A stretch of 39,916 nucleotides of DNA from NCBI GenBank assembly GCA_018650445.1, contig JABIFX010000213.1:1-39916 (forward strand), written 5' to 3'. The notes below the pieces were generated by a model that saw nothing but the letters and a program-made list of their open reading frames with translations, was not told the origin of the DNA and made no database searches. Each line of letters starts with the position of its first letter. Position 1 is the stretch's first letter. The DNA is from Fidelibacterota bacterium. GTDB taxonomy: Bacteria; Fidelibacterota; UBA8477; JABMPR01. Positions 18,076 through 28,005 of this stretch are shown in pieces. The position numbers and the translations under genes are program-made.

Positions 18076-18498
18076 ATGAAATCGACTACCAAGTATCTTC
18101 ACTTTAGAGTTCCCGAGCGGATGGGATTTGTAAATATTACCCGAGATGTAGAATCGATTGTCCATGAAAGTGGCGTTCAGGAAGGGCTTTGCCTGGTCAA
18201 CGCAATGCATATTACAGCCTCAGTCTTCATTAATGATGAAGAATCCGGTTTGAAAGAAGATTATAAACGCTGGCTAGAGTGGTTGGCTCCGTTTGACGCC
18301 AGTCCAGAGCGCTACCACCATAATCGTACAGGTGAGGACAACGGGGATGCCCATCATAAGCGTCAGATTATGGGACGGGAGGTGGTCGTAGCCATTACAA
18401 AAGGTCGCCTGGATTTTGGCACCTGGGAACAGATTTTCTATGGTGAATTTGATGGCAGACGCGACAAGCGCGTTCTGGTAAAAATTATTGGCGAATAA
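18076..18498 (+). CDS. YjbQ/UPF0047 family protein
   Basis: The 140 residues show the family pattern: [12 protein letters not shown] near residue 46, [17 protein letters not shown] with several putative metal-binding His, and [11 protein letters not shown]. coli YjbQ has weak thiamine-phosphate synthase activity, though the physiological role of the family is unsettled. It starts two bases after the GH13 stop, with an AAGGAG ribosome site inside the end of that gene, so the two are translated together. The gene converges on the SGNH hydrolase gene with only 12 bp between. Confidence 0.92.
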   Translation: MKSTTKYLHFRVPERMGFVNITRDVESIVHESGVQEGLCLVNAMHITASVFINDEESGLKEDYKRWLEWLAPFDASPERYHHNRTGEDNGDAHHKRQIMGREVVVAITKGRLDFGTWEQIFYGEFDGRRDKRVLVKIIGE

Positions 18499-18510
18499 AA
18501 GACTTCAGAT

Positions 18511-19212
18511 CTATATGCCCAATTCATCCCTAATTATTTTTGTCCACAAAGCATAGCCTGCTTTATTCATGTGCAATCCATCATGTCCAAAAATATCTGT
18601 ACGAGGCGTACCATCTTCACCCAGCATGGGTGTAAACACATCAATATAATATAAATTCTCAATTTCCTCAGTACGCGCCTTGATCAGGGCGTTGGCTCGA
18701 GCCATACTTTCTAAATAATCAACACGAGCTAGACTGGGTTTGATAGAGATAAAAAAGATGGGTTTTGTGGGCCACTTTTCGAGCACCCCTGAGACGAAAA
18801 TATTGTAGTCGCGAAGTATTACTTCAGGTGTCTTTCCATCTGCGATATCATTGTCTCCCTCGTAGACAAGAATAGCATTGGGACGGTAGGGAAATACGAT
18901 ATCATCCATGAAATAGATCAAGTCTGACATGTGAGATCCACCAAAACCACGATTAAGAACATGAAGCTCTGGAAAATCAGCGCTTAGAGTTTTCCAGCCA
19001 CGGATACTTGAACTACCCACAAAAAGCACCGAATTCGGGCGAGGTTTTTTTAATGAATCAGCAGATTTAAAATCTGCCATTGCCTCTGAAAAACGTAATG
19101 GATCAACAACAACTTCTGGCGCGGCAGTGGGTGTTGGACCGCAGTTGAAAATGAAGGTGGTGATGATAATCAGGCTAAGACTTAAGGCAATTGAGCTTAA
19201 AACTTTTTTCAT
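18511..19212 (-). CDS. SGNH/GDSL-family hydrolase lipoprotein
   Basis: Start ATG19212 (MKKVLSSIAL) gives a signal peptide with a lipobox ending at Cys in IFNCGPTP; a GTG at 19224 is a weaker choice. SGNH blocks are visible: Ser in GSSSIRGW (block I), Gly in FGGSHMSD (block II), Asn in YEGDNDI (block III), and the Asp-His pair in GHDGLHMN (block V). The family comprises esterases and acetylhydrolases; the substrate cannot be told. The lipid anchor places it at a membrane facing the periplasm. It lies about 74 bp after the esterase gene on the same strand. Confidence 0.9.
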   Translation of the reverse strand: MKKVLSSIALSLSLIIITTFIFNCGPTPTAAPEVVVDPLRFSEAMADFKSADSLKKPRPNSVLFVGSSSIRGWKTLSADFPELHVLNRGFGGSHMSDLIYFMDDIVFPYRPNAILVYEGDNDIADGKTPEVILRDYNIFVSGVLEKWPTKPIFFISIKPSLARVDYLESMARANALIKARTEEIENLYYIDVFTPMLGEDGTPRTDIFGHDGLHMNKAGYALWTKIIRDELGI

Positions 19213-19286
19213 AGTATTTCTCACTTATTGAGTGCTAAACAAAATCAAAATTTGTGCTTAAAATATGTAGGGGGGAATGATGATAA

Positions 19287-20048
19287 TCAACTTATAAAAT
19301 CCATAACCAATGTGGACAGCACATCCGGCTTGTCGGCATGTAGCCAGTGTCCAGCCCCCTCAATAGTCTGTAATCGAGCGAGAGGAAAATATTGTAGAAT
19401 TTCTGTAGGGAGTGCAGCTTCTAGATAGTCTGAATTTTCCCCTCGGAGAAAAAGAACTGCACCTAAAAAGGATTGATCGAGATCCAGGTCCATTGTTAGG
19501 TCGCTGTAATGCTCCAATAAGGCTTCTCGATTGAATTTCCAGGCGAAACTACCATCTAGTCTCCGCAGGATGTTTTTAAGCAGAAATTGTTGAACAGGAG
19601 GTGATTCAATGAGGTTTTGGAGCTCCCGTTTGATTTCATCCCGGCTGGAGAATTCATCTGGGTTAATTGCTGATACCGCTTTCAGAATGATCTCATGTTT
19701 CCCTTCCACACGATCCAATCCAATATCCAGAACTGTTAAACTTTTGACCAAGTCTGAATGGGTGGAGGCGAAGCGCATCCCCACCTTGCCACCCATGGAG
19801 TGTCCAACAATATGGATAGCTTCCAATCGTTCCTGTTTAATGAATTGGTGGAGGTCCTGAGTCAGCTCTGCATAGTTCATGGCCGATTCATGGGGTGAAC
19901 TACCATGGTTCCGCTGATCCAGCGTGAAAACTTGAAATGATTGCCCCCAACGACGAGCCAGGGTGTGCCAATTATCTGACGACCCAAATAAACCGTGTAA
20001 TATGATGAGGGGTTCACCTGCTCCATATCTTCGGTAATGGAGCCTCAT
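19287..20048 (-). CDS. Alpha/beta-hydrolase (YbfF-like esterase)
   Basis: The 253-residue protein has the oxyanion segment ILHGLFGSSDNW, the nucleophile elbow GHSMGG, DQRNHGSS, and a C-terminal catalytic His in EGAGHWLHAD. This set is typical of YbfF-type acyl esterases. No signal peptide, so cytoplasmic. Its ATG overlaps the stop of the MOSC gene (ATGA, four bases), so translation is coupled. Confidence 0.9.
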   Translation of the reverse strand: MRLHYRRYGAGEPLIILHGLFGSSDNWHTLARRWGQSFQVFTLDQRNHGSSPHESAMNYAELTQDLHQFIKQERLEAIHIVGHSMGGKVGMRFASTHSDLVKSLTVLDIGLDRVEGKHEIILKAVSAINPDEFSSRDEIKRELQNLIESPPVQQFLLKNILRRLDGSFAWKFNREALLEHYSDLTMDLDLDQSFLGAVLFLRGENSDYLEAALPTEILQYFPLARLQTIEGAGHWLHADKPDVLSTLVMDFIS

Positions 20049-20845
20049 TCAATAATGAAAACAGGATCAGTTAGATTTACACTTCCCGTACTTAGCGCAA
20101 CCAGATTCATACCGAACATGACATTGCCACCTTGCTTTCGATAGGTTGCCAGGGTTTTCAGGGGTTCTTTGGATGCGGAGCCAGTCTTTTGATCGATGGT
20201 TGTGACCTGACAACGAGCGCAAGGTTTTGCCACCAAAAATTCTACTTCACCAATCCTGATTCTTTTCCAATCATCTTCGGCAAACGCTTCAAAACCACTC
20301 ACAACCAGATTGGCCCTAAATCTATCCATGGGAATGGGGCTCGTAAGTCGATTATTGAGGTCATCCAGAGATGCTTGGGAGGTGAGAAGGTAGGGATAAC
20401 CATCGGCAAAACTGACTTCAAATGAACGATCCTGTGGGAGATTGTCCTTAACCAGGGGACGGTGTACCTCCTCATTCATGTGAATAAGATGAACTCGTTG
20501 CTCCAGAACGTCGCTGAACCAGTTATCAGTTTCCTGATCCACCCATAAACCGTCAACCTGATCCTTCCAGATCATGGCCTTCTGTCGAACATTGCTTTGA
20601 ACATTCAAATGTAGCTTGAGTGGGGATTTAGCGGGGTATTTCACCAGGAGGTGGTCGTTATTCTGAAAGATTTTAATCTGACCCAACTGAGGCGTTGTAC
20701 GTTGAGAGATAAACTGACCCGCTTCGTCAATCAGAAGCCAGCGTCTATCCAGAGGAAACCCACGATCCAGCACCTGACTAGATTGGAGATCAATTCCAGC
20801 GCAGGATTTGATAGGGTAAATGGATATTTGATCCAGAGTGGACAT
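20045..20845 (-). CDS. MOSC domain protein (YcbX/mARC-like)
   Basis: An N-terminal MOSC beta-barrel (ISIYPIKSCAGI) is followed by the MOSC domain (about 130-265) with RFRANLVVSG and the conserved cysteine region KPCARCQVTTID, where the Cys would ligate molybdenum cofactor. Relatives reduce N-hydroxylated compounds using an electron donor. E. coli YcbX has an extra C-terminal ferredoxin domain, which is absent here (266 residues). It is in a minus-strand operon, ychF then MOSC then esterase, with a 16-bp gap to ychF. Confidence 0.9.
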   Translation of the reverse strand: MSTLDQISIYPIKSCAGIDLQSSQVLDRGFPLDRRWLLIDEAGQFISQRTTPQLGQIKIFQNNDHLLVKYPAKSPLKLHLNVQSNVRQKAMIWKDQVDGLWVDQETDNWFSDVLEQRVHLIHMNEEVHRPLVKDNLPQDRSFEVSFADGYPYLLTSQASLDDLNNRLTSPIPMDRFRANLVVSGFEAFAEDDWKRIRIGEVEFLVAKPCARCQVTTIDQKTGSASKEPLKTLATYRKQGGNVMFGMNLVALSTGSVNLTDPVFIIE

Positions 20846-20861
20846 GTAGTGCTCGCCTTAA

Positions 20862-21962
20862 TTATACATTAAAGTGGAAGTAAATACAGTCGCCTTCTTG
20901 AACGATATATTCCTTGCCCTCTAGGGAAATCAACCCCTTCTCTTTTAGTACCCTCTCGGAACCATGAATCATAAGATCATCAAATTTGAAGATGGCCGCT
21001 TTAATAAAACCCTTCTCAAAATCGGTATGAATTTCAGCAGCAGCTTTAGGGGCCGTTGAACCCTGTTTGATTGTCCAGGCTCTGACTTCTTTTGGACCTG
21101 CGGTATAAAATGATTGGAGATGCAGTAGGTCGTATGCACGGTGGATCAGCTTATTAAGGCCGGGCTCAGCGAGTCCGTATTCCTCACAAAAGTCAAATTT
21201 TTCCTCATCATCCAATAGCGCAATTTCCTGCTCAAGTTTGCCACATAAACGCAGAGCCCCAGCTCCAGTGGACTCGGCATAATCGAATAAGCGCTGGGTC
21301 AATGAGCCACGTTCTTCAGCTAGAATTTCATCCTCATCTACATTTGCCACATAGAGAATGGGTTTCATAGTGAGTAAAAAGAAGCCTTTGGTTCGGACGC
21401 TTTCATCCTCATCCAACTCCATGCTTCGCACTGGTTTGATTTCATCAAGGTGATCTCGGATTTTGGCAAGTAAGGCTTCATCCGCCTTGGCAACTTTGTC
21501 ACCTGATCGGGCCAATTTAGTCACTCGATGAAGCTGCTTCTCAACAGAACCCAGATCCTTGATGATTAGTTCACTCTCGATAGTTTCAATATCCCTGATG
21601 GGATCAATGGAGCCCTCCACGTGAGTGACATTGTCGTCTTCAAAGCAACGCACGACATGGACAATGGCTGTGACTTCCCTGATATGTCCCAAAAATTGAT
21701 TCCCCAGACCTTCACCTTTACTGGCACCTCTGACCAGGCCAGCAATGTCCACAAATTCCATGACTGCAGGTGTAGTCTTTTCCGGTTGATATATTTTTGA
21801 CAATGTCTGCAACTTCTCGTCAGGAATCGGTACAATACCCACATTGGGGTCAATGGTGCAAAAAGGATAATTTTCAGCAGGGATATCTGATGCGGTTAGC
21901 GCGTTAAAAACCGTAGACTTACCAACGTTTGGTAATCCAACAATTCCACAGGTTAAAGCCAT
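20862..21962 (-). CDS. ychF: Ribosome-binding ATPase YchF (OLA1 family)
   Basis: This 366-residue P-loop protein has G1 GLPNVGKST, the switch segment DIAGLVRGASKGEGLGN, an A-domain coiled insertion and a C-terminal TGS domain (AWTIKQGSTAPKAA to YFHFNV). The length is standard. It is a universally conserved translation-associated ATPase. It lies 91 bp after the potassium channel gene. Confidence 0.97.
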   Translation of the reverse strand: MALTCGIVGLPNVGKSTVFNALTASDIPAENYPFCTIDPNVGIVPIPDEKLQTLSKIYQPEKTTPAVMEFVDIAGLVRGASKGEGLGNQFLGHIREVTAIVHVVRCFEDDNVTHVEGSIDPIRDIETIESELIIKDLGSVEKQLHRVTKLARSGDKVAKADEALLAKIRDHLDEIKPVRSMELDEDESVRTKGFFLLTMKPILYVANVDEDEILAEERGSLTQRLFDYAESTGAGALRLCGKLEQEIALLDDEEKFDFCEEYGLAEPGLNKLIHRAYDLLHLQSFYTAGPKEVRAWTIKQGSTAPKAAAEIHTDFEKGFIKAAIFKFDDLMIHGSERVLKEKGLISLEGKEYIVQEGDCIYFHFNV

Positions 21963-22053
21963 TCTTATGTTCCTATTTCGTGTTGATTGTTAATTTATTA
22001 ATTCCAGCGATTTGAGGATCTGTGCGTGTCTCCATCAACGTATAGTTGGGACA

Positions 22054-23106
22054 TTATATCAGAGCCTCACAAAGTTTCTCAAAACCATTAAGATTTTCCT
22101 TTGAGCCCAATGCGATCAATTTATCATCAGCATTTAGCTTATAGTTGGGATCAGGATTAAAGTTTGTCTCGCCGGTACGCTGTTCAACTGCAGTGATGAT
22201 GATATCGTGTTTTTTCCGCACCTCAAGATCTATGATTGACTTACCTTCAGCCTGGGAGTTGGCCTCAATAATGATGGTTTCCAAAACCAGGTCAAGGTTG
22301 CCCCGATTCATGATGAGCTCGATAAAATCGACAACACCAGGTGCCATGGCTTGTCGAGCTAGTTTGGTTCCGGCTGCCTCATAGGGGTTAATCACATGGT
22401 TTGCTCCAGCCCGGGTCATTTTTGGGATAGATGATGGAACTGTAGCTCGAGTTAGAATTAAAAGATCGCTCTTCAAGCTCCTGGCAGAGAGGGTCAAAAA
22501 CAGGTTGTCCTGGTCGTCTTTCAAAACACCTATAAGCGTGGTGGCTTTCTCAATTCCTGCATTCAGTAGGACCTCATCCTGAGTTGCATCTCCTTCGATA
22601 AGTACGATATCATTCTGAACCAGGCTGGTGATTTTGTCAGCATCTTTTTCAATCACAACAAAACTTTTCCCTGCGCTTTGAAGCTCCTTGGCGATGGCTT
22701 GGCCCATACGTCCATACCCACAAAGAATGAAGTGATCGTTTAATTTTTTGACTCGTTTCGCCATGCGAAACCTCCTGTAGCGTTTGAGATCCACTGCCTG
22801 CTGTGCTATGTGACCAGCAATAATGAAGAATAAACCGATTCCTGAAAACATAATAAAGACGGTCCAGAGATGACCCGGATCAGACAACTCCCAGACCTCT
22901 TGAAATCCTACTGTAGCCAGAGTAATAGCCGTCATATAGAAGGCATCAAACCAGCCGACATCTTCAATAATCACATACCCAGTGGTCCCTAAAAGGATTA
23001 TGCCTAGCAAGCTCAGGATCAGTTGTTCAATTCTCGTTTCCAGCATGCTTAATAATAGTTTTGGCAATGCCTGAAGGCTATCAAAAATAATGATCAGAAG
23101 TGACAC
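22054..23106 (-). CDS. Two-TM potassium channel with RCK (TrkA-N/TrkA-C) domains
   Basis: Two membrane helices (about 27-47 and 79-101) flank a pore loop with filter T65-V-G-F-Q-E70. The usual filter is TVGYG or TVGFG, so the second glycine is replaced by Gln. A Rossmann RCK domain follows (ILCGYGRMGQAIA at about 128) and a TrkA-C domain ends the chain (about 270-350). The layout is that of MthK/GsuK-type channels. GTG23106 is preceded by AGGGG at good spacing; ATG23046 (MLETRIEQ) is an alternative start. Ion selectivity cannot be assumed given the filter. Confidence 0.88.
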   Translation of the reverse strand: MSLLIIIFDSLQALPKLLLSMLETRIEQLILSLLGIILLGTTGYVIIEDVGWFDAFYMTAITLATVGFQEVWELSDPGHLWTVFIMFSGIGLFFIIAGHIAQQAVDLKRYRRFRMAKRVKKLNDHFILCGYGRMGQAIAKELQSAGKSFVVIEKDADKITSLVQNDIVLIEGDATQDEVLLNAGIEKATTLIGVLKDDQDNLFLTLSARSLKSDLLILTRATVPSSIPKMTRAGANHVINPYEAAGTKLARQAMAPGVVDFIELIMNRGNLDLVLETIIIEANSQAEGKSIIDLEVRKKHDIIITAVEQRTGETNFNPDPNYKLNADDKLIALGSKENLNGFEKLCEALI

Positions 23107-23224
23107 ATTTGCCCCTGGAAATTCAGTTGAATACTTCCTACTCTCACTCTTTCAGACCCTGTGCTTTTAGATTACATTGTGGGCTGATGAGTACTGCACT
23201 GAACACTATTAATTACCCCAATAA

Positions 23225-24535
<1,311 letters not shown>

Positions 24536-24543
24536 GGATCCAC

Positions 24544-24909
24544 ATGGCAAATAAACGGTCACGTTCAACAACAAGTCGCTCCAACCGCAAATCAGGTGGC
24601 ATATTCGAAAATAAAGTTGCCTGGATATCAGGGGCTATCATTCTCCTGATTCTTGTCCAAATCTTCGTGATGAGAGACGAGGGACTATATAGTCTACTCC
24701 GACTCAAACAGGAGATCAGAGATATGGAATCGCACATATCGCGCCTGGAAATAGAGAAGTCGGAGCTACAAAGTGAGCGTGACCGCTTATTAAATGACCC
24801 AGATTATCTGGAACGTATCGCCAGGGAAAGATTTCGCATGGCGAAACCAGGCGAAAAGGTATTTCATGTTGTTACGGAAACCAAAAGGGATGGGGTCAGC
24901 GATAAATGA
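24544..24909 (+). CDS. FtsB/DivIC-family septum formation protein
   Basis: The 121 residues have a basic cytoplasmic N-terminus, one membrane helix (about 25-45), a periplasmic coiled coil (about 50-85; LKQEIRDMESHISRLEIEK), and the conserved DPDYLERIARERFRMAKPGE. It should join FtsL and FtsQ in the division complex. Enolase followed by ftsB/divIC is a widely conserved gene order, which supports the call. It starts eight bases after eno. Confidence 0.93.
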   Translation: MANKRSRSTTSRSNRKSGGIFENKVAWISGAIILLILVQIFVMRDEGLYSLLRLKQEIRDMESHISRLEIEKSELQSERDRLLNDPDYLERIARERFRMAKPGEKVFHVVTETKRDGVSDK

Positions 24910-24964
24910 AAAATAGTGATAGAAGAGATCGATTTTCACACATTCATTAAAGAATGAGAATTGA

Positions 24965-26839
24965 TTGCGGATCAGACAGCATCATACTTCCCGGCAGTGT
25001 GCCTTAGAGGCTGAAATTCGCAGGTCCCAGCATACCTCAACACTTCAGAGTACAACAAACTTCTTACTTCCCAAGATCAAAAAAATAATAACTGCCCTTA
25101 TTCTGGGTGTGCTATTGCACGGCAGTCTACTGGCTGAAATGAGGGATTCCCTCGCCTATATCTTCCGTCAGGATAATCTCTCCACCAATAATGATTTTCA
25201 ACTCAATTATAGGCAAAGTTTTTCGGGGAGCGATCTTGAGGTCACCGATATCCTTAAGTATAAAGTATTTTCATATGACAATAACCTGTCCAATGAAAAA
25301 CAATATTCCATAGAACACCGTCTGCGTAGTGATTATTCATGGGGCAGTAACCGGAATAAAAGTATTCGCCTGGAGAGTGGTCAACATCAGGACCATCGGA
25401 CTGGGCTGGCTTCAACGATTGACAATTGGGCATTGCTAGCTGGTTTAAAATATAATGACAATCTGGCTCTGTTTATTGGCGGTAGAACAGTAGAGCGATA
25501 CGGTATTGTGGACAAGGGTTGGACAAGTGAACTGGATATTCGCAAATCCTGGCATTCCACCAATCAGCGATCATTGCTCATGGTGAAGGGATCCAGAGAT
25601 CAATTAACCGAACATTTGAATCACAGCCTGCATGCCCGGGGAGAGTATTTTGTCCGTTATGGTGATGTCTCCACTTTTCAAACTTCCATTTACCAGGAAG
25701 CCCGTTTGCAGGCATTCTTTACAGATTCACTTGGGAGTTCTCAATCTCGCAACAATGAGAACTTGAACTGGCAAAATTTATTCACTTATCACCTGCGAAA
25801 AAATCTCCATCTCTCTCATCGCCTTGATTGGGGTGACCAATTGACGGAAATCAGTCGAGAACGAGTTGATCAAAATTCTACTGTGAATTTGTCAAGTGAG
25901 GATAGAAAGCGATTTTCATTGTTAAATGAAACCTCTCTTGAGTTGATTAATCCCAACTTCTCAACATTGACAGCATTCAAAGTTGAGAATTCTCAGAACA
26001 AATACTATGTGGATTATACTCAAGTCCTTTATCAGCTCAAAGAGTCCCTACTCTGGCAAAATACAGGACTTATTGACACACTCATGTGGCTTTCATCTCT
26101 TTCAAGACTTGAATATGATACGCCAGATACCACCAATGATGATGACCGGGATGAATGGCGTATCAATACAGAAATCAGAATACTTTGGGAACCCTCCCCA
26201 TTTTACAGTCTTGAGTTTGGCACCAAGCTAGGCATGTTCCACCTTATTTATCTCTTCAATACACGCAGTTCAGAAAATCATTGGAACCGTAATCTGGTAT
26301 TCTGGTCAGGCGTCGCCTGGCGAAAGCAGAAATGGTCAGGGGATGGTCGTGCACGAATACGCAGTAATTACTTTGATTATGATTACGATGACATATTTAT
26401 CGAATTGGACCAGCCCTCGCGGAGCTTTGTTCACAGATCTCTAGACCTAAACAAAAAAATCAAATTCAATTTTGGACGGCGTTGGTCAATTAGGTCTAAG
26501 GTGGCCTTTCGCTGGGAAGATGAAGGTAAGCTGGAATGGGATTCATTTATTCAGCAGGTTAATAGCAGTCGAGAACAGTCTGAATTAAGTGGTGAGCTAT
26601 TCTACAACTATAAGGGCTGGGAAGGTTGGATTGGCTACCTGACTCATAACAGGGTCATTGAATATACCGCGACAAACCGTGAAACGGATCACTGGCGCGG
26701 CCAGGGTCCTTTGATGGGTGTCAAATACCAACTGGGTAAACGCATTGATCTGCGTGGAGATGCACGCTTTATATCAGTTGAAGATGGTGATCGGGAATAC
26801 TTACTCCCCAAAGTCTACTTTACCCTGGTTTACCGCTAG
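24965..26839 (+). CDS. Unrecognised outer-membrane beta-barrel protein
   Basis: I do not recognise this family. An in-frame stop at 24962-24964 leaves TTG24965 as the only standard start before the hydrophobic segment, which then lies at residues 40-56 (KKIITALILGVLLHGSLLAEM). The n-region is about 38 residues, unusually long, so the true start could be a non-standard codon nearer the hydrophobic core. The rest alternates polar and aromatic residues in many short strands (YSLEFGTKLG, YNYKGWEGWIGY) with charged turns, as in a large outer-membrane barrel, and ends LPKVYFTLVYR. It follows ftsB by 55 bp. The last four bases overlap the convergent DUF2164 gene. Confidence 0.7.
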   Translation: MRIRQHHTSRQCALEAEIRRSQHTSTLQSTTNFLLPKIKKIITALILGVLLHGSLLAEMRDSLAYIFRQDNLSTNNDFQLNYRQSFSGSDLEVTDILKYKVFSYDNNLSNEKQYSIEHRLRSDYSWGSNRNKSIRLESGQHQDHRTGLASTIDNWALLAGLKYNDNLALFIGGRTVERYGIVDKGWTSELDIRKSWHSTNQRSLLMVKGSRDQLTEHLNHSLHARGEYFVRYGDVSTFQTSIYQEARLQAFFTDSLGSSQSRNNENLNWQNLFTYHLRKNLHLSHRLDWGDQLTEISRERVDQNSTVNLSSEDRKRFSLLNETSLELINPNFSTLTAFKVENSQNKYYVDYTQVLYQLKESLLWQNTGLIDTLMWLSSLSRLEYDTPDTTNDDDRDEWRINTEIRILWEPSPFYSLEFGTKLGMFHLIYLFNTRSSENHWNRNLVFWSGVAWRKQKWSGDGRARIRSNYFDYDYDDIFIELDQPSRSFVHRSLDLNKKIKFNFGRRWSIRSKVAFRWEDEGKLEWDSFIQQVNSSREQSELSGELFYNYKGWEGWIGYLTHNRVIEYTATNRETDHWRGQGPLMGVKYQLGKRIDLRGDARFISVEDGDREYLLPKVYFTLVYR

Positions 26840-27087
26840 GTAGATTCAGGCAGAGGCTTTTCAAGCTCATCAATACGTTCATTGAGCGTGTCGACATATC
26901 CAGATAGATGCTTCTGGGTGTCACGGATAGCCTGATTGTAATAGTGTGGTCCAATATTTTCACTGAAAAAATCCAATAAGAATTCTGCCTCAAAATTACC
27001 TAATTCCTGACTCATTTCGGTGGTAAAATAGGTTTGAATCTGCTGGATGAGATTGTCTTTCATTTCTCTTGAAAAAGTATTGATCAT
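26836..27087 (-). CDS. DUF2164 family protein
   Basis: The 83 residues match the DUF2164 pattern: IQQIQTYF, ELGNFEAEFLLDFF, and IGPHYYNQAIRDTQ, then a short coiled tail. Function unknown; no signal peptide or membrane helix. GGA lies ten bases before the ATG. It overlaps the 3' end of the barrel gene by four bases, tail to tail, and is divergent from the outer-membrane pair that follows. Confidence 0.88.
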   Translation of the reverse strand: MINTFSREMKDNLIQQIQTYFTTEMSQELGNFEAEFLLDFFSENIGPHYYNQAIRDTQKHLSGYVDTLNERIDELEKPLPEST

Positions 27088-27113
27088 ACTCGAAATTCCT
27101 TTATTGAAAGCTG

Positions 27114-27142
27114 TTGCTACGCGGCAATTTACGCATTAATAT
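27114..27142 (+). promoter_or_regulatory. Candidate promoter for the outer-membrane/cell-wall operon
   Basis: TTGCTA (27114-27119) and TAATAT (27137-27142) each match four of six consensus bases, at the ideal 17-bp spacing, and lie about 48 bp before ATG27190 in the short divergent gap. A plausible but weak match. Confidence 0.35.
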
Positions 27143-27189
27143 AGCCTACACTTTAAAAACAATCCACAAAGTCAAAAGTTGGAAAAATC

Positions 27190-28005
27190 ATGATTCACAT
27201 CAAAAAAACGATGTGTGTTTGTGCTGTGATACTTGCAGTCATTTCACGCATATCTCCAGTATTTGGAGCTTTCGAGTATATCGGGCTAGGGTGGCCAGCC
27301 GCAACGGCGAACATCAAGGTTCTGGGACAACATCCCCATCAATTCGTTGTAAATCCTGCATTAATGGAGAGTGGTCTTTGCCCTCAAATTAGTCTCTCCT
27401 ACCAAAACCCCTTTCAATCTCTTGACCTGCAGGCCGGTTCAGTGACCATCTATAATTCAATATGGCAAAGACCATATATTCACAGCCTGGAGTACTTCGG
27501 TGATGAGCAATATTCTGAACTAAAATTTATCAATGGGACTACCTGGAAACTCGAAGAGGGCTTTAGAGTTGGAGTGACAGTGAACTATCATCGTCTAGCC
27601 ATAACAGGTTTTAATTGTCGGCAGGGAGTCACGCTTTCTTTGGGTTCGTATGCAGAGCTCTCAGACCAAATAAAAGTGGGTTCTGTGGTGGAACATGCTA
27701 TTCAATGGGGGCAAAACATATCCCTGCCTCAGAAATTCCAAATGGGTGGGCAATATGAAATGGGGCCCGCAAAGATTGTCCTCGCCCTTGAGAAAGAATC
27801 TGCACTACCTGTAGAAGCCTGCCTCGGGCTACTGATATCTTCAGGATCACTCCTGCAGATAGGTGTTGGGTATAGAGATCTAAGCGGGATGATGTCAGCG
27901 GGGTGGCGTATGCGCACACAAAGAATTTCACTTCACTATGCCTGTGTAATGCACCCCCTTTTACCTGTATCTCATGGATTTGGACTGGAGTTGATTTTGC
28001 CATGA
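27190..28005 (+). CDS. PorV/PorQ-like outer-membrane protein
   Basis: The 271-residue protein has a signal peptide ending near VFGAF (about residue 27). The first mature segment, GWPAATANIKVL followed by VVNPALMESG, resembles the N-terminus of PorV/PorQ-type barrels of Bacteroidota (a glycine/alanine-rich start then NPA). Strand-like repeats follow, ending LELILP. The family assignment is by eye. Its stop overlaps the start of the next barrel gene (ATGA at 28002-28005), so the two are made together and may form a complex. Confidence 0.65.
   Translation: MIHIKKTMCVCAVILAVISRISPVFGAFEYIGLGWPAATANIKVLGQHPHQFVVNPALMESGLCPQISLSYQNPFQSLDLQAGSVTIYNSIWQRPYIHSLEYFGDEQYSELKFINGTTWKLEEGFRVGVTVNYHRLAITGFNCRQGVTLSLGSYAELSDQIKVGSVVEHAIQWGQNISLPQKFQMGGQYEMGPAKIVLALEKESALPVEACLGLLISSGSLLQIGVGYRDLSGMMSAGWRMRTQRISLHYACVMHPLLPVSHGFGLELILP

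Noticed and set aside
27114-27392. 92-codon open frame overlapping the PorV-like gene
   Set aside because: It covers the candidate promoter and runs out of frame with a gene that has a signal peptide and coupled neighbour.
27903-28001. 33-codon N-terminal extension of the HhH-barrel gene
   Set aside because: It lies inside the preceding gene; ATG28002 has a signal peptide and an ATGA overlap.
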